A stretch of DNA of 64,000 nt from Steromphala cineraria (lineage: Eukaryota > Mollusca > Gastropoda > Trochida > Trochidae). This document shows positions 55,779 through 64,000 of this stretch, in pieces. The DNA is taken from the NCBI GenBank assembly GCA_916613615.1, contig OU744728.1:32689950-32753949 (forward strand), written 5' to 3'. Both the position numbers and the translations under genes were made by a program. Every line of letters starts with the position of its first letter. The first letter of the stretch is position 1. The notes under the pieces were generated by a model. It saw only the letters and a program-made list of their open reading frames with translations. It had not been told where the DNA came from and did not search any database.

Positions 55779-55805
55779 TGATGGATTCAAGGGGGGCAGG
55801 AGAAA

Positions 55806-56041
55806 AACCTGTTCCAGTTCCGGCTCACTGTCGGAATTGAAAGTCAACCCTCGCAGGGCAACTCGCGGGGTGGTTATGGGCCACCCATGGAGGGGGGCTC
55901 ATAAAACAGGGAGGAATGTGGAGATCAGCAACCTGTTCCAGTTCCGGCTCACTGTCGGAATTGAAAGTCAACCCTCGCAAGGCAACTCGCGGGGAAGCTT
56001 ATGGGCCACCCATGGAGGGGGGCTCATAAAACAGGGAGGAA
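55806..56041 (+). repeat. 124-bp tandem duplication ending in polypurine tract
   Basis: AACCTGTTCCAGTTCCGGCT starts at 55806 and 55930. Each unit ends AAACAGGGAGGAA followed by TGTGGAGATCAG, that is a polypurine tract directly before an LTR-like TG start. Only the second copy (56042) is followed by LTR sequence. Confidence 0.85.
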
Positions 56042-56424
56042 TGTGGAGATCAGTAGTTTCCGGTCGCCAGCGAGTTCCGACGTCTTCCGAATGCAGCCCT
56101 CCGCAACTGAGCGTACCCGAGCTGCCCCGACGCCGGTTCCCGAATCACCCCGAGGTCTGCCGATTGCGCATTTCAACTGGGAGTCTGTTCGATAGTTTTG
56201 GTAAGTGTAGACGTGCTTTCAGCCCTCTCTCTGCTAGAAACTTGACTCAGGTTCTTATTCTCTGCATGTAATGCCTAGCGTAACAATGTAGAGCCTAACG
56301 CTTGTAGAATGCTTTCCTAGTGACGCAATTTCACTACAGAACATTATAATCATAAACCTTTAATTAATGCATAAGTACTATAAATAAGCATAACTAAGCA
56401 TTTTCCAGTAAAGTAATTATCATA

Positions 56425-57577
56425 CCTTATCCTCGAGGGTATAAGACCAGGGGGCCCGGCAAACAAATATCTTGAAAATAAACCGCGAGAGACCCCAACC
56501 AAGAAAATCATTGATGCGAGTTGCATTGAAAATTGACATCGATACTTTGTTGTTCAGGTCTTCTTAAATATCAAATGGCACTTTTTCCAAACGTATATTA
56601 TTAAAAAGAATGATAAAAGAAATTGCAAATACTAACTTACATTGTTGTTTGTTTTAATCAGATTACATAATATTATTCTCATGAAAAAGGAACGTGAACA
56701 TTCCATCGACAGCTTTTGCTGCATGTGTTTACGGGTAGAGAGATATTTTTTACAAGCCTTTTTATTGGCCCAGAAAAGTAGGTCAACCAATCAGCAAGTC
56801 GATTTGAAAACAATGTATGAAACTGAAACGTGGTTGTAATAAATTTGATCATGACGACATAGTCGATACAATACTAAATGTCTAAATATTCAAATATTTG
56901 TTAAACATTTTCGATATATTACATTTTCAAAAACAACATGCAGTTAATTGAATTATTTACGTAAATAAAATTCGAAGAAAAACTATTTGTCGTCAAGAAA
57001 TTACGATGGAGATTGCAAGTACAGTAAAACAATGTGCTTTCGCGAAAGTATATTTGACAAAGATTTCTTTGAACTTCGATTAGATATGATAAATAAGTTT
57101 GGAAATATGCCATATTAAACATTTAAAATGGATAACAAGCCTTATAAAGCGATAGTTCTTGATAATATTTTGGGAATCAAATATTTCAATTCCCGATTGC
57201 TGATGCAAGTGAAGCCACATACCTCGTGATTTCTGCCGAATTTTAACAGCATACGTGAATGATGCATGAATATTTTAAAACAATAGGCCTACATTATTTT
57301 ATTTTTATTAATTCACAATGTATATAGTCATTAAAAACAACAACAGGACAATGTATTTTTATTTTACAAGTTCAATACTGAAATGACATCGATGTAAACT
57401 TGTGCATTTTGCTTCCGGTGTAAACATCGCTAACTCGATCGTCTGACATCGATCGTGTCAGATTTCAAAGAATTCGGGGGTGGGCTTTAAACAGAGAATG
57501 ACCCCAACCTGCTCAACCCTGAAAAATGGGGGGGTGGTCTTTAGTTCGAGGGTGGTCATATACCCGCGAGGATACGG
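56425..57577. mobile_element. 1153-bp TA-target DNA transposon, CCTTATCCTCG termini
   Basis: Left CCTTATCCTCGAGGGTATAA and right (reverse complement) CCGTATCCTCGCGGGTATAT form the terminal inverted repeat, followed by GACCA on both sides. TA flanks both ends, and the uninterrupted LTR at about 48231 shows a single TA there. The core (about 56480-57470) is clearly homologous to 12040-13070 of the element at 11846-13282, for example GAGAGACCCCAACCAAGAA and ACATCGATGTAAACTTGTGC. No transposase. Confidence 0.88.
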
Positions 57578-57586
57578 TAAGTGTAA

Positions 57587-58335
57587 CAAGAGTCATCAGA
57601 AGATGACATATCCCACGGGTTCCACATAATCGTAAGATGTAAACCTTTGAAAGATAATTGTAAATTTTTCAAGCAAGGTTCATAATAGATTAGTATAAGC
57701 TAATATATATGAAAGGAAACCTTTCATGAACAGAGTGCAAATAAGAGCCGTTTCCATGGAAATAATAAAAAATAAAATTTTCAGAATTGTGAAAATATCA
57801 AAAGGCACCACTTCAGTAGGTGGGCAATACACATGTAAAGTTTCAGAAAGATATGTGGACCGGTTTTATATATATGAAACAAAACCTTTCATGAACAGAG
57901 TCCAAATAAGAGCCGTTTCCATGGAAATAACAAAAAATAACATTTTCAGAAATGTAAAAATATCAAAAGGCACCATTTCAGTAGATGGGCAATACACATG
58001 TAAAGTTTCAGAAAGATATGTGGACCGGTTTTTTAGTTCTGTTCCGGAAACGAAACCTTTCATGAACAGAGTCCAAATAAGAGCCGTTTCCATGGAAATA
58101 ATAAAAAATAAAATTTTCAGAAATGTGAAAATATCAAAAGGCACCACTTCAGCAGGTGGGCAATACACATGTAAAGTTTCAGAAAGATATGTGGACCGGT
58201 TTTTGAGTTCTGCTCCGGAAACAAAATGATTACGGACGGACGGATGGACGGACATACAGACAGAAAGGGCGATGACTATATCCCACGGTATTACATACCG
58301 GTGGGATAACCCACGGTATTACATACCGGTGGGAT
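57587..58335 (+). mobile_element. Pearl-like element with three 165-171-bp repeats
   Basis: Head ATCAGAAGATGACATATCCC followed by ACGGG. Repeats start CTTTCATGAACAGAGT at 57721, 57886 and 58057 and hold CCGTTTCCATGGAAATAA, AAAAGGCACCA, ATACACATGTAAAGTTTCAG and GATATGTGGACCGGTTTT. A GGACGGAC run (58232-58255) and a tail with two copies of CCCACGGTATTACATACCGG followed by TGGGATAA, a hairpin, complete it. It lies 9 bp from the DNA transposon in the same LTR. The 167-residue ORF across it is a translation of the repeats. Confidence 0.85.
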
Positions 58336-59217
58336 AATAAGCAATGATGTGAACTAACTTATGCAAGAATGTGTGTATGGAAGTTGATTTTATAAGTACG
58401 TCTATATCATAAGTGTGATTGGATTGTGTATAATTATATATATAACACATTGAAGGAATTCTTTCCTTGTAGTCTTATATTTTGCATTGGTCAGATATTA
58501 TGACTGAACTATTTCCAGTCATGTTATATATTGTATATATGTTTATGTGTACCATTTGCTTGGCTCAGGTATGTCTATCCTGTACTATAATGCGGAGAGT
58601 TGACTGCCGGTAGATCTTCACACTCCCGTGTCACCCACAGGGTATGCATTGTTTTATAGTCTATATCAGATTTCATGAATAAGTGATGTATTTAACATAT
58701 TGCGTTGTGTCGTGTTAATAATAACATGGTATTATATCACTAAATGGTAACCATCTGTGTATGGAATATATATGATATGTATATTTCTTAACGACTATGA
58801 TGCATATCATAACTGATTGATGGCATATTTGTATGTATATGCAAATGCTGATTTATGTACTGAATTGTAATACTATGTGATGTGATATGTTTATATGTTA
58901 CCCCTGATGATATTGTACTTATTATTTTACTATTGTGTTACAGAGTGTTTCTCGTATCTACATATACCATCTATCGGAATAAAGGAGTAAACTCACAACC
59001 CGCAGCCTTACTTCTCTTTGTGATTGAGAGTAGGTCACGGCCGCAACATCTATTTCAGCAAATTATTCACTGATTCTGTTAATGAAGGCTTTAGGTGACC
59101 AGGTAGGGGGAAAGGAGACAGAAGTGGATACTTCAGCCTGCCATCTTATCATTGATTCCATCTTATCATTATCATTAATTCTGAAAAATTGTTTTAAATC
59201 TAAATATTTTCAGATGT

Positions 59218-60900
59218 ATGAAGATCTCGCATTTCTTTTATGACATTCCTCAGTCTAGTCACACTTCGACTCTAGATACAAAATTTGGCCTTAAAAGCAA
59301 ATGGCAACCACCATTTAGTAATGATCACAGCTTAGAATCATTCATCAAAGCAGTTACAAAGGATTTTCTTAAAACTAAAGAAACTAAATTCAAACATTGC
59401 AATATTACACATGCTGAACTTGCTACCATTTACGGCCACAAAAACATCACTAAAATCGTCATTAAAAAGGCCGACAAAGGCTCTGCAGTAGTAATCCAAA
59501 ACACTAGTGATTACATTGATGAAGCAGTTCTCACACACCATTAATAAAGAACTAACTAGTCTTTATTTTAAAGAAGAAATCTTGCATAAAGTTTACTTAG
59601 GCCTCAGTCCAACTGACTGCAGCCCAGGCAGGTTCTACCTTCTCCCTTAAATTCACAAAAGCTTAACTCCAGGTGAGGTACCCGGCCGCCCAATAATTAG
59701 CGGTAATAACACTGCCACTGAAAAAATCAGTAGCTTTGTAGATGAACACATTAAAGAGTTCGTCAAAAAGTACCGAGTTTATTAGGGACACCACACATTT
59801 CATTCAGAGACTTGAAAACATCAATCTCAATGCAAATCATGACATACTTCTAGTGACTCTAGATGTCACGAGCCTTTACACCAACATTCCGAATGGTGAA
59901 GGCTTACGGGCTGTAGCTCAAGCAATTCGAAAGTTCAAACCTGATTGGAACATTAGTTCCACAGGTCTCCTCAATTTCCTTTAACTGGTTCTACATAAAA
60001 AAAAATTTGTTTTTAACGGCCAACACTACCTACAAGTTGGAGGTACGGCAATGGGAACAAAACTATCTAACTACCCAGATAAACCTGACTTTTATGTTAG
60101 GTTTATTGACAATATCTTTCTTATTTGGACACTTGGTGTCAAACGGCTAGAGAACTTCATTAAACACCTTAATGAAGCCCACTCTACCATCAAATTCACA
60201 ACAGAATTTTCATGCGATAAGGTAGCGTTCTTAGACACGTGGGTCATATACAATGGAGAGACTCACAAACTGGATTTCTGTCTCTACTGTAAACCCACGG
60301 ATACACACTCATATTTGCTGTATACCTCCTGTCACCCTAAACATATCAAGGACCCTTTCAGCCAATATCTTAGATTGAAAAGCATCTGTTCGTCTCCGCT
60401 GGATTTTGAGAAACACTCTCTCAATCTCATTAAATACTACCTCAAACGTAGGTACCCCAGGAAACAAATACTTCAAAACAAAACTCGGGCCGATAGTACT
60501 GAGAGAAAAACACTCCTCTCCTCCAACACCTCGAAACCTGAGAAGGTTTGCAAAATGGTGTTAGTTAGCGACTATGACCCTCTCTCTATGGAGCTGAATG
60601 CCATAATCAGAGGCGGGTGGGTGACACCTTCTCACCGGGTCTGACATTTGCAAACAAGTGTTCAACACCCCTCACGTTGCTGCATACAGGAAGAACAAAA
60701 CTCTCAAAGGTTTAGTTACCTCAGTCCTGACCTACCCCGTCACCCGCCCACAAATTAGTGGAAAATGTGTTCAACTTATTGACTCAGTATGTAACAATTA
60801 CAATTGCAAAATGTGCAAAATGATCAATGCCACTGACAAGTTCACCAGTTCTGTCACAAATCAGGTTTTCCGCAAACGAAACTATTACTGCCAATCTCGC
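59218..60900 (+). pseudogene. Penelope-like reverse transcriptase
   Basis: In order: FGLKSKWQPPFSNDHSLESF, ITKIVIKKADKGSAVVIQNT (the IVIKxADKG block), FYLLP then a stop and IHKSLTPGEVPGRPIISGNN, TATEKISSFVDEHIKEFVKK, DILLVTLDVTSLYTNIPNGE (motif A), HYLQVGGTAMGTKL (motif B region), YVRFIDNIFLIWTLGVKRLE (motif C), HSTIKFTTEFSCDKVAFLDT, CKPTDTHSYLLYTSCHPKHI and GKCVQLIDSVCNNYNCKMCK. Motif C reads DN instead of the catalytic DD found in the sister copy at 24240-25015 (FIDDIF), a loss of an essential Asp. At least four phase changes or stops occur. Confidence 0.92.
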
Positions 60901-61549
60901 ATTCTACCGTGACATTTCAAAATCCTCGAATTTCATTGGTTTATTTCTATGGTCGAACCTACGTTCGAACACGATATTTATGACGGGTGATTCACCGCGC
61001 TTTGATACACACTGCCATAGAAATGAACGAGTCGACATGCATACAGACACCGTACGCTTCGGCAGTTGTTTCGTCTGGTTACTAACTAAAAGTCTTTTAT
61101 CATTGTACTACCCATACTTTCATATAATGAGAGTTCGGTTCGCATCAATATTGTGCATGTTTATATCCAGGAAATAGTGTAATTTTAAGCGAAAGGCTGA
61201 ATTTAGATCAATAAGCTACCATAACCGGTTTTGGTTTGAGCGATGTCAACAGTGACGTCAACCTTTGACGTCATAAGCACAAGACATTATGACGTCACAG
61301 TGTTGACCAAAGCACAACTGACGTAACGCGGTAGAAAAGAAAGTACATTTAAAACGCTAAAAAAAATCGTCATGGTAGAATGGAGATAAACCTACTGTGT
61401 TTTATAATTTTCGTGGTTTAACGTAGATTCGATACCGTTGATGTTACATTCGAAGCATCACGCTTACTCGTTCGGCTCCGAATGACATCAACAGGTATCG
61501 AATCTACGTTAGACCACGAAAATTAAAAAACACAGTAGGTTTATCTCCT
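60901..61549. mobile_element. Hairpin element B inside the Penelope element, with TGACGTCA sites
   Basis: ATTCTACCGTGAC (60901) is inverted as GTCATGGTAGAAT (61369-61381), 12 of 13 matching. A large palindrome follows at once: 61382-61548, starting GGAGATAAACCTACTGTGTT and ending with its complement, arms about 70 bp. TGACGTCA occurs at 61253, 61266 and 61290, with TGACGTAA at 61319. Penelope coding jumps from QSR (60900) to NVVYLLTRKK (61550), which fixes the borders. No target duplication is evident. Confidence 0.72.
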
Positions 61550-61858
61550 AAATGTAGTATACCTGCTCACGCGCAAAAAATGCCTTGAACAATATGTGGG
61601 AGAAACTAAGAGATGTTTCAAAATTAGACTCTCAGAACACTTTAGCGACATTCATCACAACAGAGACAAACCTGTTGCTATACATTTCAATCAAAATGGC
61701 CATGGCAAAAATGATTTAAATATGAAATCATAGCGCAACTTAAAGAAAACCCTGAACTTGTCGCTACCACCAGTAAGAGAAGATCTCTCGAACTTAGGTG
61801 GATATTTAAACTCCATTCATCCCAACCGCCCGGAATCAATGAAAAGATGGCAGGCTGA
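61550..61858 (+). pseudogene. Penelope GIY-YIG endonuclease
   Basis: NVVYLLTRKKCLEQYVGETK, RCFKIRLSEHFSDIHHNRDK, PVAIHFNQNGHGKND, then after one phase change KYEIIAQLKENPELVATTSK, RRSLELRWIFKLHSSQPPGI, NEKMAG and stop. VYLL and QYVGETK are the GIY and YIG equivalents, with the following Arg (IRLSEH) and the later Glu-containing LELRWI block. GIY-YIG at the C-terminus is characteristic of Penelope-like elements. The stop lies in the inverted terminal segment shared with 59111. Confidence 0.9.
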
Positions 61859-61993
61859 AGTATCCACTTCTGTCTCCTTTCTGTTTTTATCTTTCTGATA
61901 CATTTTCAGCCATGTCTTAGTGAACAAAAGGGCACCCTCGTACCCTTCTATCCTTTAGCACCCCCTTTAAACTGCTTTCTGCTTACTACATTA

Positions 61994-62037
61994 TGATGTC
62001 ATAATACCTATGACGTCACATAAGCACTCTAACGTCA
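61994..62037. promoter_or_regulatory. CRE-type cluster upstream of the zinc-finger ORF
   Basis: TGATGTCA at 61994, TGACGTCA at 62011 and TAACGTCA at 62030, within 70 bp of the ATG at 62061. Confidence 0.5.
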
Positions 62038-62060
62038 TGACATATCAGTTAACTGTCAAG

Positions 62061-62201
62061 ATGGCTACTAAACACAACTGTCCTAAATGCGACTCTACTT
62101 TTTCTCGTAGAGACGGGGTTAACAGACATCTTAAAAGTGTCCACAGTGTTCACTCTAAATGCGGTATACTACGGACATATTCCAGTACCGCCCCTGAGTA
62201 A
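62061..62201 (+). CDS. Small single C2H2 zinc-finger ORF
   Basis: MATKHNCPKCDSTFSRRDGV, NRHLKSVHSVHSKCGILRTY, SSTAPE and stop, 46 residues from the ATG in a GTCAAGATGG context. CPKC…H-x4-H is a canonical C2H2 finger (CxxC, twelve residues, H, four residues, H). The frame is open further upstream to 62010, but the internal ATG has the better context. It could be a complete small ORF, the first exon of a spliced zinc-finger gene, or the N-terminus of a transposon protein; a GT donor at its end was not clear. It follows the Penelope 3' end by about 180 bp. Confidence 0.5.
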   Translation: MATKHNCPKCDSTFSRRDGVNRHLKSVHSVHSKCGILRTYSSTAPE

Positions 62202-62880
62202 TTTGAATCACACCTGTAACCACGAACTTCTGATTACAGAACCCTGATGTGTCTACCGACCCCAGAACCATGAAGATGTCCCCAATTGGATCAAGTCCGG
62301 AGAAGAGGGACACATCCCCCTTCCGTGGCGTCCAAGAGGAGTTAAATCGAATCCTCTTGGACTACCAGGCCTTAATCCCTGGTGCCACCCAGTAACAAGT
62401 ATACTTGGTAAAGATAGCAATGTGAATACATACTTAACTAATACACTAGATGATAAATAGATAAATGTCATCTCCGTACATCTTTTGTTAAAAACACAAT
62501 ATGTCTATTGAATAAATGTGAAAGGAATTAAATGCATGTACATAAATATTTCATATGATTGTTCTCCTGTTTAAGCTCTGTGTTGATGTAAAACAAATTC
62601 CTGAAAAGACAATAAAGTATTAGTATTATTATTATTTTTATTATTATAAATAAAACACGAGATCCGTATGGTACAGATCAATGGAAAAAGTGTTAGTTTT
62701 TGTTATCATATGAGTATCACCTTCCGGTATACCTGTCCCCATATTGCGTGTACGTGTTACTTCCCGTTTCAATATTTTGTTCATATAGAAGATAGCCCTG
62801 TCAACACGAGTTTCAATCTTTGGTTGGTAAGCATAGGAACATGCAGCACTATGGTGAGGTAAGTTTAAAACATACCTTTA
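62202..62880. other. No gene seen; (ATT)n-tailed remnant
   Basis: About 62600-62655 reads GACAATAAAGTATTAGTATT with ATT repeats, like the 3' end of a LINE or SINE, but no body is recognised. Confidence 0.4.
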
Positions 62881-62889
62881 TTCCTTGTT

Positions 62890-63450
62890 AGTTGTAGCGT
62901 TTTAAATGGTCTTTCTGTTGAAAAATGTTATTATCCTACCTCATTTAAGAATCTCGATCTTTGATTGGTCCATGTGACCCTGGATAAATAGAGAATCTCA
63001 CACAAGTGTTTTCGGATATCAAATCATTCAACACAAGTTGATAAAAGTATCAAAGAGTGTTGATATATTTGATATCAGATAACAAAAAGTGTGAGATTCT
63101 ATTTATCATCCAAAATCATTTTTCATCACATTCGCATGAAAAATGTACATCTTTGAACACTGCCTAGCCCGAAAACTCCTAAACCAGTGATGTCAAAGCA
63201 TTGTGACATCATTGTGGTAATGACGTCATAGCATTGTGACGTCATTGTGTTTATGGCGTCATAGCATTGTGACATAACTGATGGTGTAAAATGTTTGTGA
63301 TCTCATGTATTTTCTGATAACAGGGCATTGTTCAAAATCTATTGTCAAAGCGATATCTGCTAGGAGATATCGCTTGATCTTCAACAGTTTTAGATGATAA
63401 ATAATTATATCATCCTCTTGTGCGAGGTGATAAATTAGTTATACCCTCAA
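62890..63450. mobile_element. Hairpin element C with a 16-bp-phased CRE array
   Basis: A hairpin at 62982-63111 has outer arms GGATAAATAGAGAATCTCAC and GTGAGATTCTATTTATCATCC and an inner GATATCAAAT/ATTTGATATC pair. A CRE array follows at 63189-63277 (TGATGTCA, TGACATCA, TGACGTCA, TGACGTCA, TGGCGTCA, TGACATAA). A small palindrome, AAGCGATATCT with its complement, lies near 63348-63375. The layout matches elements A and B in the reverse order. Confidence 0.6.
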
Positions 63451-63655
63451 CAGAAAGCATGAAAAAAGCATGGAGATTAATATGTATATGTATGTCAACT
63501 CGAAGACATCAAGGTTACTTTTGATCAACCAATATGTTGCTATTAACAAAATTCAAAGTAAAGTCAAAGCGCTTACTCAGTGTTTCTTTCTCTATTTTTT
63601 ATATCATATGCATTTTGTTTAAACATTCGGGAAGATAAATTCATTATACCAGAGG
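63451..63655. other. No feature seen
   Basis: AT-rich sequence without ORF or repeat. Confidence 0.45.
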
Positions 63656-63659
63656 TCGG

Positions 63660-64000
63660 GGATATATCAGATTTATATGGCGGGGCCTCTGTGACCCTGA
63701 TTAGGGGCAACAGGGCCACCAAAGCTACAAATTATAATCCTCACTAGTCAAGAAGTATGTACACAAGGTATCATCTTTCTGTGCCTTATGTTTCTCGGGA
63801 AAAAGATGAAAATGGGTTTCAAGGGCGTAGCCTTTATGGCCCTTATTAAGGGTCAAGGGCCACCAAAGCTATAAATCATAATCCTAATTAGTCAAAGAAA
63901 ATGTACAGAAAGTTTCAGCTTTCTTAGCCTCATCTCTGGAGGAGAAAATGAAAACAAGTTTTAAGGGCTTATCCCCTGTGGGGACACAGGGCCACCAAAG
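63660..64000 (+). mobile_element. Pearl-like repeat array running off the right edge
   Basis: Two and a half units with ACAGGGCCACCAAAGCTACA, ATAATCCTCACTAGTCAAGA and GATGAAAATGGGTTTCAAGG, of the same GTGGCCC variant as 19145-20030. Confidence 0.75.

Larger units (their letters stand above)
56042..59048 (+). repeat. Gypsy 3' LTR with two nested insertions
   Basis: It starts TGTGGAGATCAG directly after the polypurine tract and ends CACGGCCGCAACA. Without the insertions at 56425-57577 and 57587-58335 it is about 1.1 kb. From 56342 onward it matches the copy at 48150-48950. GTATGCATTGTTTTATAGTC and a TATATA-rich segment lie in the middle, but promoter elements were not resolved. Confidence 0.85.
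59111..61880 (+). mobile_element. Penelope-like element with inverted ends, interrupted
   Basis: RT (59218-60900) and GIY-YIG endonuclease (61550-61858) with a hairpin insertion between them. The first 49 bp (59111-59159) are the reverse complement of 61832-61880, with one mismatch. The right copy covers the end of the ORF and its stop. Stops and phase changes in the RT make the copy inactive. Confidence 0.88.

Noticed and set aside
57726..58229. 167-residue ORF with three internal repeats
   Set aside because: It is the 165-171-bp pearl repeat, whose length happens to keep the frame open; the antisense ORF is open too.
1..64000. Bacterial, phage or defence-system content
   Set aside because: Splice-flanked TMX2 exons, LINEs, a SINE and LTR elements show an animal nuclear genome; no operon structure or ribosome binding sites.

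Overview
The window looks like nuclear DNA from an animal, most likely a bivalve mollusc. It is AT-rich and intron-bearing, and it is saturated with transposable elements of types common in molluscs: pearl-like elements (non-autonomous Helentron relatives with ~150-bp internal tandem repeats and a GGAC microsatellite near one end), DIRS, Penelope, Gypsy and several LINE clades. Species cannot be fixed from the sequence. No bacterial operon, CRISPR array or rRNA gene is visible.

Host gene. Three minus-strand exons (22309-22422, 17635-17711, 2131-2237) have consensus splice sites, compatible phases and a protein that matches TMX2, the thioredoxin-related transmembrane protein with a non-canonical SxxC active site. 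Its introns are 4.6 kb and 15.4 kb and are full of transposons. The 5' and 3' exons were not found in the window. One unassigned minus-strand reading frame of about 185 codons (23066-23630) is the only other candidate non-transposon coding region.

Layout. 1-2040: Gag end of a DIRS element. 3044-5604: piggyBac-like non-autonomous element with three internal tandem arrays. 10745-14660: L1/Tx1-type LINE split by a 1.4-kb TA-target DNA transposon. 14645-17455: pearl-like arrays, including a ten-unit 146-bp array. 17930-21325: further repeats with a tRNA-derived SINE. 24240-25015: Penelope fragment. 26286-28345: DIRS recombinase fragment abutting a CR1/Rex1-like LINE. 29488-32152: an unusual array of a 15-bp motif. 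32340-36750: a second DIRS element with a 1.1-kb palindrome-bearing insertion.

37520-47331 holds a Gypsy Pol (protease, RT, RNase H, integrase) split by a full-length antisense L1/Tx1 LINE (39140-45297) with a recognisable target duplication. 49020-54055 is another LINE holding a pearl insertion. 54057-59048 is the 3' end of a Gypsy element with extra cargo: an integrase tail joined to a PHD finger, an Arg/Ser/Pro-rich ORF running into a TatD-nuclease-like domain, a polypurine tract, and an LTR carrying two further insertions. 59111-61880 is a Penelope element ending in GIY-YIG, broken by a hairpin insertion. The right end has a small C2H2 zinc-finger ORF, another hairpin element and a pearl array running off the edge.

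Most coding pieces are frameshifted, truncated or interrupted, so the window records several rounds of nested insertion rather than a functioning gene cluster. The strongest candidates for something undescribed are the PHD plus TatD cargo of the Gypsy family, the paired 15-bp motif array, and the hairpin elements with phased TGACGTCA clusters.
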